Part shown: in pieces, positions 25,833-34,046 of the stretch
Position numbering within the stretch: the first letter of the stretch is position 1
Layout: every line of letters begins with the position of its first letter
From: Candidatus Desulfovibrio intestinipullorum
GTDB lineage: Bacteria > Desulfobacterota > Desulfovibrionia > Desulfovibrionales > Desulfovibrionaceae
Assembly: GCA_019113165.1 (NCBI GenBank)
Contig: DXHV01000086.1
Span: 1 to 52,594, forward strand
Length of the DNA stretch: 52,594 bases
Reading direction: 5' to 3'
The notes under the pieces: model-generated
Databases searched by the model: none
Told to the model about the DNA's origin: nothing
What the model saw: the letters and a program-made list of their open reading frames with translations, nothing else
Translations under genes and position numbers: made by a program

Positions 25833-26906
25833 ATGCCCTGGCAATACCGTATCTGTCCGCGCACGCTGCACTTCAAGGAGCCTGCCGGCACTTCCCGCGG
25901 AGTCTACACCACTCGTGATGTCTGGTACATTGTCCTGTTCAACAGGACAAAACGCTGCTTCGGCGTGGGAGAATGTGCCCCCCTGCCCGACTTGAGCTGC
26001 GATGCCGGTCCGGACTACGAAAAGCGCCTGGACGAGGTCTGCCAGACCTTTGTCAAAAGCGGCGACATCCACTCTGTTCCGGAGGACTGTCCGTCCATGC
26101 GCTTTGGGCTGGAGACCGCCCTGCTCCATGCCAGGGCCGAATCCGTGCGCTTCTTCAGGACGCCCTTTTCCAGGGGCAGCGAGGATCTGGCCATCAACGG
26201 CCTGGTGTGGATGGGCGATCGCGACACCATGAAGGCCCGCATCGAAACCAAGCTGGCCCAGGGCTTTCGCTGCATCAAGTGCAAGATAGGCGGCATTGAC
26301 TTTGAAAGCGAGCTGGAACTGCTGGCTTCCATCCGCGAGCGCTTCCCGGATCCCGCCGAACTGGAACTGCGCCTGGACGCCAACGGCGCCTTCAGCGTGG
26401 AGGAAGCTCCGGCCCGCCTGGAGGCCCTGGCCAAATTTGCGCCGCACTCCATCGAGCAGCCCATACGTCAGGGCCAGTGGGAGGCCATGGCCGAGCTCTG
26501 CCGCACCTCGCCCATTCCCATTGCCCTGGACGAGGAGCTCATCAATGTGCCCAAGGTCCGCAAGGCCGACCTCATGGACTGCATACGGCCGCAGTACCTG
26601 GTGCTCAAGCCCTCCCTGCACGGTGGCCTCAGGGGCTGCGAGCAGTGGATGGATCAGGCAGCCTCCCACGAATGCGGCTGCTGGGTCACCAGTGCTCTGG
26701 AATCCAACATAGGCCTCAATGCCATAGCCCAGTGGTGTGGCACCAAGCACTGGGATCTGGCCCAGGGACTGGGCACAGGGCAACTCTTTACCGACAACTG
26801 CGAAATCATGCCGCTGCGCCTGCAGGGCAGCGGCCTGCACTGCGACCCCGAGGCCCCGGAACCCGATCTTCTGGCCTGGCTTGGCATCAACACGCCCCTT
26901 TTCTGA
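25833..26906 (+). CDS. menC: o-Succinylbenzoate synthase
   Basis: A 357-residue enolase-superfamily dehydratase that makes o-succinylbenzoate from SHCHC. The KxK motif is CIKCKIGGIDFESELEL. The first metal aspartate is in LRLDANGAFSVEEA, the second ligand in HSIEQPI and the third in IALDEELI. The second catalytic lysine is in YLVLKPSLHGG. SALESNIGLNAIAQW is a typical MenC tail. The start has a strong ACGGAGGA site. menE follows after 33 bp. MenC identity is supported by both sequence and context. Confidence 0.94.
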   Translation: MPWQYRICPRTLHFKEPAGTSRGVYTTRDVWYIVLFNRTKRCFGVGECAPLPDLSCDAGPDYEKRLDEVCQTFVKSGDIHSVPEDCPSMRFGLETALLHARAESVRFFRTPFSRGSEDLAINGLVWMGDRDTMKARIETKLAQGFRCIKCKIGGIDFESELELLASIRERFPDPAELELRLDANGAFSVEEAPARLEALAKFAPHSIEQPIRQGQWEAMAELCRTSPIPIALDEELINVPKVRKADLMDCIRPQYLVLKPSLHGGLRGCEQWMDQAASHECGCWVTSALESNIGLNAIAQWCGTKHWDLAQGLGTGQLFTDNCEIMPLRLQGSGLHCDPEAPEPDLLAWLGINTPLF

Positions 26907-26939
26907 TATCCGGCCTGGCCGGAAAGCGAGCACCTTTTC

Positions 26940-28097
26940 ATGACGTCTTTTTCGCAGCGAGAAGACTGCCTCTTCTCCGATGATCCCGCCCAGCCTTCGC
27001 CCCTGGATGCCCTGCGCGCACTGCCCCTGACCCTGGACGGTGTGCAGCTTGTCAACGGCACGCTCTCGGCCTTTACCGAAAACTATGTGAAACGCGAAGG
27101 CCACATGGGCGATCTGGCCCGCTTTCTGGTGGACTGGCGATCGGACAAGCCGGACATGACGGTGCTGACCTCAGGCTCCACCGGCTCGCCCAAGACCATG
27201 AGCGTGGAAAAGGAACGCATGGCAGCCAGTGCCCGGCAGACCTGCGCCTTTTTGCGCCTGAAAAAGGGAGACTCGGCCCTGCTGGCCATGCCTCTGCGCT
27301 ACATAGCCGCCCGCATGATGGTGGTGCGGGCCCTTATCGCGGGCCTCAACCTCATTCCGGTCACGCCTTCCGGCTCACCCCTGCAACGAGTGGACAAGGC
27401 CATAGACTTTGCGCCGCTCACGCCCATGCAGGCTTACGAAAGCCTGCAGGATCCGGAAACGGCCAGGAAGCTGCGCGCCATCCGCTGCCTGCTCCTGGGC
27501 GGAGGCTCCATCAATCCGCCCCTTGCCACCCAGCTGGCGGACTTTCCCCACGAGGTCTGGTCCTCCTACGGCATGACGGAGACCCTCTCCCACATTGCCC
27601 TGCGCCGCCTCAACGGCCCCGAGGCCTCGGAGTGGTACACGCCCCTGCCCAATGTGAGCGTGCGGCTCTCGCCCGAAGGTACCCTGGCCATCTGGGCGCC
27701 CAGCGTGGTGGCCGGAGAGCTTGTGACCCACGATCTGGCTGAAATTGACGAGGCCGGACGCTTCCGCATCCTGGGGCGCTGCGACAACGTGGTCAACACC
27801 GGAGGCATCAAGGTGCAGCTGGAGGCCGTGGAGGAACTGCTCGCTCCCGTGCTCAAGACGCCCTTCTGCGTCACGGCCGTGCCGGATCAGCGTCTGGGCG
27901 AAAAGCTCGTGCTGCTCTACGAGGGCACGGAGACTCCGGCCAGTCTGGAAAAGCTCTGCCGCCACGTGCTGCCCAGATACTGGGTGCCCAGGAGCTATTA
28001 TTCCGTCTTCCAGATACCCTTGACCGAGACGGGCAAGAAGGCCCGCCTTTCGGCCCGGGATATGGCTCTGCGCCTCGCCCGGAGAAAGCAGGCCTGA
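26940..28097 (+). CDS. menE: o-Succinylbenzoate-CoA ligase (short form)
   Basis: A 385-residue acyl-adenylating enzyme. The phosphate-binding loop is VLTSGSTGSPKTM. The A5-like region is EVWSSYGMTETLSHIALR, the A7/A8 hinge GELVTHDLAEIDEAGRFRILGRCDNVVNTGG and the terminal catalytic lysine region TETGKKARLS. It activates o-succinylbenzoate to its CoA ester for MenB. The length is below the usual 450-490 residues because the N-terminal subdomain is reduced. It is the last gene of the men run and is followed by a bidirectional hairpin. Confidence 0.93.
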   Translation: MTSFSQREDCLFSDDPAQPSPLDALRALPLTLDGVQLVNGTLSAFTENYVKREGHMGDLARFLVDWRSDKPDMTVLTSGSTGSPKTMSVEKERMAASARQTCAFLRLKKGDSALLAMPLRYIAARMMVVRALIAGLNLIPVTPSGSPLQRVDKAIDFAPLTPMQAYESLQDPETARKLRAIRCLLLGGGSINPPLATQLADFPHEVWSSYGMTETLSHIALRRLNGPEASEWYTPLPNVSVRLSPEGTLAIWAPSVVAGELVTHDLAEIDEAGRFRILGRCDNVVNTGGIKVQLEAVEELLAPVLKTPFCVTAVPDQRLGEKLVLLYEGTETPASLEKLCRHVLPRYWVPRSYYSVFQIPLTETGKKARLSARDMALRLARRKQA

Positions 28098-28117
28098 AAA
28101 AAAATCTGAATGCTGAA

Positions 28118-28149
28118 ACGCCCCCGTCTGCTCCTGCAGGCGGGGGCGT
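28118..28149. terminator. Bidirectional terminator between menE and bioDA
   Basis: ACGCCCCCG pairs with CGGGGGCGT (9 bp). An A-run at 28097-28104 gives a T-run for the leftward transcript, and TGTTT follows on the rightward side, so it serves the two converging operons. Confidence 0.8.
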
Positions 28150-28188
28150 GCTGTTTCCTGTACTGGCCCTGTTGCAGGGACAGGACGA

Positions 28189-30249
28189 TCAGAGAATGAG
28201 CCCTGCGTCCACGGCCCGGGTGATGGCCCTGCAGAGCTGCTGCACATCCTCCTTCGGACTTGTGAAGGGCGGCATGACATAGATGAGGTGATCAAAGGGC
28301 CGTATCCACACGCCCTGCTCCACGAAGAACCGCTGCAAGGTGGCCATATTGACAGGCTTTTCCGTCTCCACCACGCCGATGGCGCCCAGAACGCGCACAT
28401 CACGCACCCCGGGCTGCCCGTCATTGGGGGCCAGGCCCTCTTGAAGCCAGGTCTGCAGGTTGCGGACCCGCTCCTGCCAGGGGGAGGCGAGCAGTTCGTC
28501 CACGCTTGCCAGCGCCGTGGCACAGAACAGGGGATTGGCCATGAAGGTGGGCCCGTGCATGAGCAGGCCGCCGCCAAGCCCGGCCGGTGCCTGTCCTATG
28601 CTCTGGGCCACACGCCGGGTGGCCAGGGTCACGGCCCCTGTCATCATGCCGCCGCACAGGGCCTTGCCAAGACACATGATGTCCGGCGTGATGCCGGCCC
28701 ATTCGCAGGCAAAGAGCCGGCCCGTGCGGCCAAAGCCCGTGGCAATCTCGTCGCAGATGAGCAGGATGTCGTACGCATCGCAGAGCTCGCGCAAGCCCTT
28801 GAGATAGTCCGGGTGGTAGAACCACATGCCGCCGGCGCCCTGGACAACGGGCTCCAGTATCACGGCCGCGATCTCGTCGGCCCTGCTCTGCAGGAAGGTT
28901 CTGGCTTCCTCAAGGCTTTGCGGATCAAAGGGCTCATCAAAGCGGCAGGCGGGACGCTCCACAAAATAGTGCCTGGGCAAAAGGCCCGAGAAGAGCACAT
29001 GCATGCCGTTGACGGGGTCGCACACGCTCATGGCGCCCTGCGTGTCGCCGTGGTAGCCGCCCATGGGCGTCAGGAAGTGCTGCCTCTTCGCCCGGCCAAG
29101 GGACTGCTGATACTGCACGGCCATCTTGAGGGCCACTTCCACGGACACGGATCCGGAGTCCGCATAGAAGAGCCAGTCCAGCCCCCTGGGCACGATGTCC
29201 AGCAGCCGGCGCCCGAGCTCCACGGCCGGCCTGTGGGTGATGCCGCCAAACATGACATGGCTCATGCGCTGCACCTGCCGTGTCATGGCGGCAATGAGGC
29301 GCTCGTTGCCGTAGCCGTGCACGGCGCACCACCAGGAGGACATGCCGTCCACCAGCTCCCTGCCGTCGGCAAGACAGAGGCGGTTGGCCCTGGTGGAAGC
29401 CACCTCGTACACGGGCAAAGGATTTGTGGCCGAGGTATAGGGATGCCAGAGGTGATTGCGATCAAAGTCCAGCAGGCTTTCCCTGCTCCCTGCTTCCTGC
29501 CCGGGCTCTGCCAGCAGCTCCTGCACGCGTCTGGCTGCGGGCGCAAGCCTCTCCAGAAGCTTTTCCCGGCAGGCCAGGACATCGGATCCCAGCCAGGGGA
29601 TGTCGGCCAGCAGGGGCACATGGCGGCGACCTGCCATTCTTGCAAGGCTTGTCACATTGTCGTTCAGGATGCGCGCCTCGTCTTCTGATGAAGCACAACT
29701 GCCGCAGCCTGGATCGCAGTGTTCCGGTTCCACCACCCTGTTGAGCACAAGGCCTGCCACCTCAAGGCCGCGGGACTGCACAGCCTCTATGCTCAGCAGG
29801 GCCTGGTTGAGGCAGCCAAGGCGGTTGGCAACAACCAGGATCACGGGAAGCTTCAGTTCCTGCATGAGATCGAGCAGGCTTTCCTGCTCGTTGAGCGGCA
29901 CATAGAGACCGCCTGCGCCTTCCACGAGCACGCAGGACTCGTCCTGTGCGGCAGTCCGCAGTTCCCTGGCAAGGCCTGCCACGGAGAGGCGCTCACGGGC
30001 CAGTTCGCAGGCAAGGTGCGGCGAACAGGGCGGCAGATAGCAGTGCAGGGCCCGGGCCATGCCGCCCAGGCGCTCGACGGCATCCACATCCGGGGCACGC
30101 AACATTGCTTTGCCCTCGCTGTCCGTTTCCTGCAGACAGCCCGTCTGCACGGGCTTGAGGACCAGAGCATGCAGAAGACAGGAGAGACCTGCCGAGACCA
30201 GGGTCTTGCCGGCCTCCGTATCCGTGGCCGTGACAAAGCATCCCTTCAC
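28189..30249 (-). CDS. bioDA: Fused dethiobiotin synthase / DAPA aminotransferase
   Basis: A 686-residue fusion of two biotin enzymes. Residues 1 to about 235 are BioD, with the P-loop TATDTEAGKTLVSAGL, VEGAGGLYVPLNE and VANRLGCLNQALL. Residues from about 258 onward are BioA: FDRNHLWHPYTSATNPLPVYEV, DGMSSWWCAVHGYG, GGYHGDTQGAM, LICDEIATGFGRTG and the PLP lysine K529 in CLGKALCGGMMTGAVTLA. One chain thus amino-transfers KAPA to DAPA and carboxylates it to dethiobiotin. It starts at GTG 5 bp after bioB, whose stop overlaps the GGAGG ribosome site, indicating coupling. A separate single-gene bioD or bioA is not seen. Confidence 0.95.
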   Translation of the reverse strand: MKGCFVTATDTEAGKTLVSAGLSCLLHALVLKPVQTGCLQETDSEGKAMLRAPDVDAVERLGGMARALHCYLPPCSPHLACELARERLSVAGLARELRTAAQDESCVLVEGAGGLYVPLNEQESLLDLMQELKLPVILVVANRLGCLNQALLSIEAVQSRGLEVAGLVLNRVVEPEHCDPGCGSCASSEDEARILNDNVTSLARMAGRRHVPLLADIPWLGSDVLACREKLLERLAPAARRVQELLAEPGQEAGSRESLLDFDRNHLWHPYTSATNPLPVYEVASTRANRLCLADGRELVDGMSSWWCAVHGYGNERLIAAMTRQVQRMSHVMFGGITHRPAVELGRRLLDIVPRGLDWLFYADSGSVSVEVALKMAVQYQQSLGRAKRQHFLTPMGGYHGDTQGAMSVCDPVNGMHVLFSGLLPRHYFVERPACRFDEPFDPQSLEEARTFLQSRADEIAAVILEPVVQGAGGMWFYHPDYLKGLRELCDAYDILLICDEIATGFGRTGRLFACEWAGITPDIMCLGKALCGGMMTGAVTLATRRVAQSIGQAPAGLGGGLLMHGPTFMANPLFCATALASVDELLASPWQERVRNLQTWLQEGLAPNDGQPGVRDVRVLGAIGVVETEKPVNMATLQRFFVEQGVWIRPFDHLIYVMPPFTSPKEDVQQLCRAITRAVDAGLIL

Positions 30250-30254
30250 TTTTT

Positions 30255-31235
30255 CTACCTCCTCAGTGTGCCCACGGCTGCCAGCAGGGCATCGTCGTCC
30301 GCATAGCCAAAGCCGCGTGTGGTCAGGTAATTGCCGCTCATGAGGGCACTGGCCCCTGCCGTCAGCACCAGGGCCTGCTCGTCTTTCAGGGTCGAAAGCC
30401 GGCCTCCGCAGATGATAATCTCCTGTTCCGGGTGCATGAGCCTGGCAAGGGCCACCACGCGCAGGGCTTCCCAGGGCGCAAGGGGCGATCGGCTGCCCAG
30501 GGGCGTGCCCGGAACAGGGCAGAGGAAGTTGACGGGCAGGGAGTCCACTCCGACCTCGCGCAGAGTCTGCAAAAGTTCCACGCGCTGGGCCCAGCTCTCG
30601 CCAAGGCCGAAGATGCCGCAGCTGCAGACTTCCAGGCCCGCACTGCGGGCAATGGCCAGGGTGGCCAGATCCTCGTCATAGGCATGGGTTGTGCAGACGG
30701 ACGGGAAGAAGGAGCGGGCCGTCTCCAGGTTGTGGTGGTAGCGGCTGATGCCTGCTTCCACAAGACGCCTGGCCTTTTCCTTCGTCAGAAGCCCCAGGGA
30801 GGCGCAGAGGCGGATGGGCGCTTCGGCCCGCATCTTCAGGGCCGATTCGCAGAGTGCATCCAGTTCGCGGTCGGAAAGGGCCGTGCCGCTTGTGACCAGT
30901 CCGCAGCGGGCAATGCCGTGGGCGGCCATCTCGCAGGCCTGGCGCACCAGATGTTCCGTGTCCTGCAGGGGGTAGACGGGCGCACCTGTCACATAGTGGG
31001 ACGACTGGGCGCAGAAGGCGCAGTTTTCCGGGCATTTGCCGGACTTGGCGTTGATGATGGCACAGGTGCCTGTTCCCCGTGGTCCGCGCAGATGGCGCAC
31101 GGCTGCGGCCGCAGCCAGCAAATCCATGTTGTTGTCAGCCCCAAGCTCTGCCAGGGAGCAGGCATCCCCTTCTTCCATCCTGTAGCTTGCATCCGTGCAA
31201 AATGCGGACAGGATCCTGTGCAACAGACTGTGCAT
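30255..31235 (-). CDS. bioB: Biotin synthase
   Basis: A 326-residue radical-SAM enzyme inserting sulfur into dethiobiotin. The cluster motif is C68-P-E-N-C72-A-F-C75 in KSGKCPENCAFCAQSSH. Later conserved segments are LVTSGTALSDRELD, YHHNLETARSFFP, SCGIFGLGES and LPVNFLCPVPGTPL. The (-) strand ATG at 31235 follows GGAGGAAG and is preferred over an upstream in-frame start at 31292, which would add an unlikely leader. It is the first gene of the bioB-bioDA operon; a terminator-like hairpin lies just upstream in its leader. Confidence 0.96.
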   Translation of the reverse strand: MHSLLHRILSAFCTDASYRMEEGDACSLAELGADNNMDLLAAAAAVRHLRGPRGTGTCAIINAKSGKCPENCAFCAQSSHYVTGAPVYPLQDTEHLVRQACEMAAHGIARCGLVTSGTALSDRELDALCESALKMRAEAPIRLCASLGLLTKEKARRLVEAGISRYHHNLETARSFFPSVCTTHAYDEDLATLAIARSAGLEVCSCGIFGLGESWAQRVELLQTLREVGVDSLPVNFLCPVPGTPLGSRSPLAPWEALRVVALARLMHPEQEIIICGGRLSTLKDEQALVLTAGASALMSGNYLTTRGFGYADDDALLAAVGTLRR

Positions 31236-31263
31236 ACGCGGTGTTCTTCCTCCATGACCATTT

Positions 31264-31287
31264 GAAAAAAATGCCTGAAAAACAGGC
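31264..31287 (-). terminator. Terminator-like hairpin in the bioB leader
   Basis: On the (-) strand, GCCTG-TTTTT-CAGGC is followed by ATTTTTTT, only about 30 bases before the bioB start. No (-) gene lies upstream that would need it, so attenuation of bioB is a possibility. Confidence 0.5.
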
Positions 31288-31573
31288 GGCATGTTCTGAA
31301 AAGAGAGTGGACATCAGTGTGAAAGGGGCTTGGATGTGCCCTGAAACAGGCTCTTGCGGCCTCTTTTCCCTGATCTCAAAGACTGTGCGAAAGAGGAACA
31401 TTGACGCAGAATGCTGTCCTTAGCAAGTTCTTTCTCCATACCCTGTCCTTTCCCTGCTGCCAGGAAGAGGCTGCTGAGGGCAGCCGGCAGGTTCCCTGTC
31501 AGCAGCTGGCCAGGATCCGGGCAGCATCTGGACAGCCAGGGCGCTTCTGGTGTAGGATTATACATGTAATTCC

Positions 31574-31598
31574 TTGTGTTTCTTAACATTTCACACAA
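31574..31598. promoter_or_regulatory. TTGTGT-N13-ACACAA dyad before the M24 peptidase gene
   Basis: A 6-bp inverted repeat directly upstream of the peptidase ribosome site, within the 376-bp spacer shared with bioB. The geometry resembles BirA-type sites only loosely. A -10-like TAGGATTATACAT tract precedes it. Confidence 0.3.
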
Positions 31599-31611
31599 CA
31601 GGATCACCATC

Positions 31612-32868
31612 ATGTCCAACACTCCCAAGGCAGACGAAACTGCCTTCACGGCCGTGGAAGTCTTCCCTGTCAGCGAATACACCCTGCGCCTGGCCCGCTG
31701 CCGCCATCTGCTGGCCAGCCTCTGTCCCGAGGCAGACGGCCTGCTCATCTGCGACAAGGTCCACATCTACTATCTCACCGGTACCCTGGGCACGGGCCTC
31801 TTCTGGCTGCCCAGGGAGGGCGAGCCGGTCCTGCTCCTGCGCAAGGGCACGGAGCGGGCCCGTCTTGAATCCCCGGTGCGCCACATTCTGCCCTTTGTCT
31901 CCTACAGGGAGCTGCCGGGCCTCACCGCTTCCGTGGAAAGCCCTCTTGGCACAGTCCTTGCCGTGGACAAGAACAAGTTCAGCTGGACCATGGCGGACAT
32001 GCTGCAAAAGCGCCTGCCTTCCCTGCGCTTTGTGGGCGCAGACGACGTTCTGGCCAGGGCCAGGGCCGTCAAGACCCCTTGGGAACAGGAACGCCTGCGC
32101 ACCTGCGGCCTCATCCACTCCGAGGTCTATGACCTTGTGCTGCCCGAGCTCTTTGCTCCCGGCATGAGCGAGCAGGAACTGGCCAGCATCTACATGGCCG
32201 AGGTCATGTCCAGGGGCTGTGACGGCCTGTGCCGCATGAATGCCCACGGCGAGGAAATGTTCTACGGCTATGCCTCGACAGGGAACAACGGCCTCTTTCC
32301 CACGCCCTACAACGGACCGCTGGGCTGCCGGGGCCTGCATCCTGCCGTGCCCTTCCTGGGCTCCTGGGACTGCATCTGGCAGAAGAACCAGTGCCTCTCC
32401 CTGGACATGGGCTGCCAGAAGCAGGGCTACCACACGGATCGCACCCAGGTGTACTGGTCCGGCGCATACAGGGACATCCCCGCAGCCATCGACAGGGCCC
32501 AGAAGATCTGCCAGGAAATCCTGGTCTCCAGCCTGGAGCTCCTGCGCCCGGGCATCACACCGGCCAGCCTGTGGGCCAATGCTCTGGAAATTGCCCGCGC
32601 CCATCAGGTAGAGGACTGCTTCATGGGCCATGGCAGGGACAGGGTGCCCTTCCTTGGCCACGGCATAGGCCTGACCCTGGACGAGTGGCCGGCCCTGGCC
32701 CGTTCCTTCAACGAACCCCTGGTCGAAGGCATGGCCATAGCACTGGAACCCAAGATTGCCGTACCCGGCCTTGGCATGCCGGGCATCGAACACACCTATC
32801 TTGTGCAGGCAGACGGACCGGAGCCCCTCACGGGCACAACCATGGACATCTGCTGCCTCGGCGACTGA
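31612..32868 (+). CDS. M24-family metallopeptidase (Xaa-Pro aminopeptidase-like)
   Basis: A 418-residue creatinase/pita-bread protein. The N-terminal creatinase domain (about 25-155, DGLLICDKVHIYYLTG) is followed by a linker helix (VKTPWEQERLRTCGLI) and the catalytic domain. Its dinuclear metal ligands appear as two aspartates in LSLDMGCQKQGYHTDRTQVY, a histidine in GHGIGL, and glutamates in ALEPK and GIEHTYLV. This set fits an active Xaa-Pro dipeptidase or aminopeptidase in the cytoplasm. The ATG at 31612 follows AGGA; an ATG at 31576 is less likely. A strong terminator follows. Confidence 0.9.
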   Translation: MSNTPKADETAFTAVEVFPVSEYTLRLARCRHLLASLCPEADGLLICDKVHIYYLTGTLGTGLFWLPREGEPVLLLRKGTERARLESPVRHILPFVSYRELPGLTASVESPLGTVLAVDKNKFSWTMADMLQKRLPSLRFVGADDVLARARAVKTPWEQERLRTCGLIHSEVYDLVLPELFAPGMSEQELASIYMAEVMSRGCDGLCRMNAHGEEMFYGYASTGNNGLFPTPYNGPLGCRGLHPAVPFLGSWDCIWQKNQCLSLDMGCQKQGYHTDRTQVYWSGAYRDIPAAIDRAQKICQEILVSSLELLRPGITPASLWANALEIARAHQVEDCFMGHGRDRVPFLGHGIGLTLDEWPALARSFNEPLVEGMAIALEPKIAVPGLGMPGIEHTYLVQADGPEPLTGTTMDICCLGD

Positions 32869-32941
32869 GGACTGAAGGCCGAAGACTGAACAAAGAGAAC
32901 TGAACAGTGTGCAGGGCCTCTTCCGGGCTCTTGCACACAGC

Positions 32942-32986
32942 AAAAAAGAATTCCCCTTGTCCGCTTTGCAAGGGGAATTCTTTTTT
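32942..32986. terminator. Strong bidirectional terminator
   Basis: An 18-bp perfect inverted repeat beginning with six A, through GAATTCCCCTTG, and ending with six T, around a 9-nt loop. It closes the peptidase gene. Confidence 0.93.
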
Positions 32987-32999
32987 CTGTCTATCCAAA

Positions 33000-33041
33000 G
33001 GAGGGAATGAGACGGAGGGAATGAGATGGAGGGAATGAGAC
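33000..33041. repeat. Three tandem copies of a 14-bp repeat
   Basis: GGAGGGAATGAGAC, GGAGGGAATGAGAT and GGAGGGAATGAGAC follow each other without spacers, immediately after the terminator. Confidence 0.9.
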
Positions 33042-33153
33042 GAAAACAGATAAGGAGGTATCAAAAAAGAGGAGGAAATCGGGCTGAAGGGTCAGGATCT
33101 GCGGCAGCAGTGCCACAAGCATCCTGTTCGTTACGCTTCGGGAGGCAGCCTAG

Positions 33154-33181
33154 CAGTGATTGACCAACCAGTCAATCACTG
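33154..33181. promoter_or_regulatory. 11-bp inverted repeat with a TTGAC-N6-GTCAA core
   Basis: CAGTGATTGAC and GTCAATCACTG are perfect complements around CAACCA. The core has the spacing expected of CRP/FNR-superfamily sites, and HcpR-like proteins of sulfate reducers are possible readers. It lies about 870 bp before the symporter gene. Confidence 0.5.
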
Positions 33182-33272
33182 GATTGTGAAAAAACATCGC
33201 TTTTGGGGCCAGCACTGGCTTCATTATCGTCAGAATCATGGCAACAGTTCAGCATTACACTTATTTTTATGA

Positions 33273-33288
33273 TGTGATTTATATCACA
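33273..33288. promoter_or_regulatory. CRP-type site TGTGATTTATATCACA
   Basis: A perfect TGTGA-N6-TCACA palindrome, symmetric over 18 bp when the flanking A and T are included. It is followed by about 760 bp without a recognisable gene before the symporter. Short frames in 33238-34046 have no protein-like features. The spacer also has a 13-bp direct repeat (GTACTGAACGAAA and GTACTGAGCGAAA near 33582). Confidence 0.6.
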
Positions 33289-34046
33289 TGTCGGCCATTT
33301 TTCTTAACAAAAATTCAGGGGGCGACGGGGGACAGCTGCCGGCAATCGTGTGAAATCAACAGAAGTACCTGGCTCTTGCAGAAGTACTGCCCGGAAGGGA
33401 ACGCATATCGGGCACGCAGGGTCAGCCTCTTTTTCCTGATCCTTTGTGAAAAAGAAAAGACAGGTACAGGAACATTGCGTGACAAGGAGTGCGTGACAGG
33501 GCATGAACCCGGAGCTCGCCCCTTGCCCAGCGGGTACGGCACACAAGGATCGTTGCCAGGGGCTCGGCAGGAAGGACCAGAAGTACTGAACGAAAGTACT
33601 GAGCGAAAGACGCACAGGAAAAAAGGCACAAGGAAATGAACACGGAGGATGCAGGAGAGAAAAAGAGAAGGAAAAACGGAAGACAGGACGGGCAGCACGA
33701 CGGACAGGAGAATGGGAAGACGTCCGCCTGAAGCTGCTCCGTTCTCTTCTTTCCAAAACTGCAGGGTCCTGCATCCTGTCCTCCGATCCGCTACTTGCAA
33801 AACTTGTTCAAGGTCTCTTGCTCCTGCACAAAAGAGGCAGAAATTTTCCTCCGGGGCTAGACCTTCAGTCTGCAAATGGAGTACTGTACGCAAGTTCTGC
33901 CGCAGCACAGCGCTGCTGCCGGCACTGCCATGTTCCGTGCATGCTCGCCACAGAAGGGTTTCGATTGCGTTTCATCCGAGAGACAATCAGATTCCAAGAG
34001 GGAAAAGAGACGGAAAATCATGGACTAGGTTTTACAGGAGGGCTTT

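Noticed and set aside
33000..33041. A possible CRISPR array
   Set aside because: The three 14-bp units are directly abutted with no spacers, and no cas gene is in the window. The 327-bp repeats at 3307 likewise lack the repeat-spacer layout.
33238..33639. A 133-codon + strand frame in the spacer before the symporter
   Set aside because: It begins within the dyad-rich region, has no ribosome site, and its Lys/Arg/Gly-rich low-complexity end does not resemble a protein; overlapping (-) frames are equally open.
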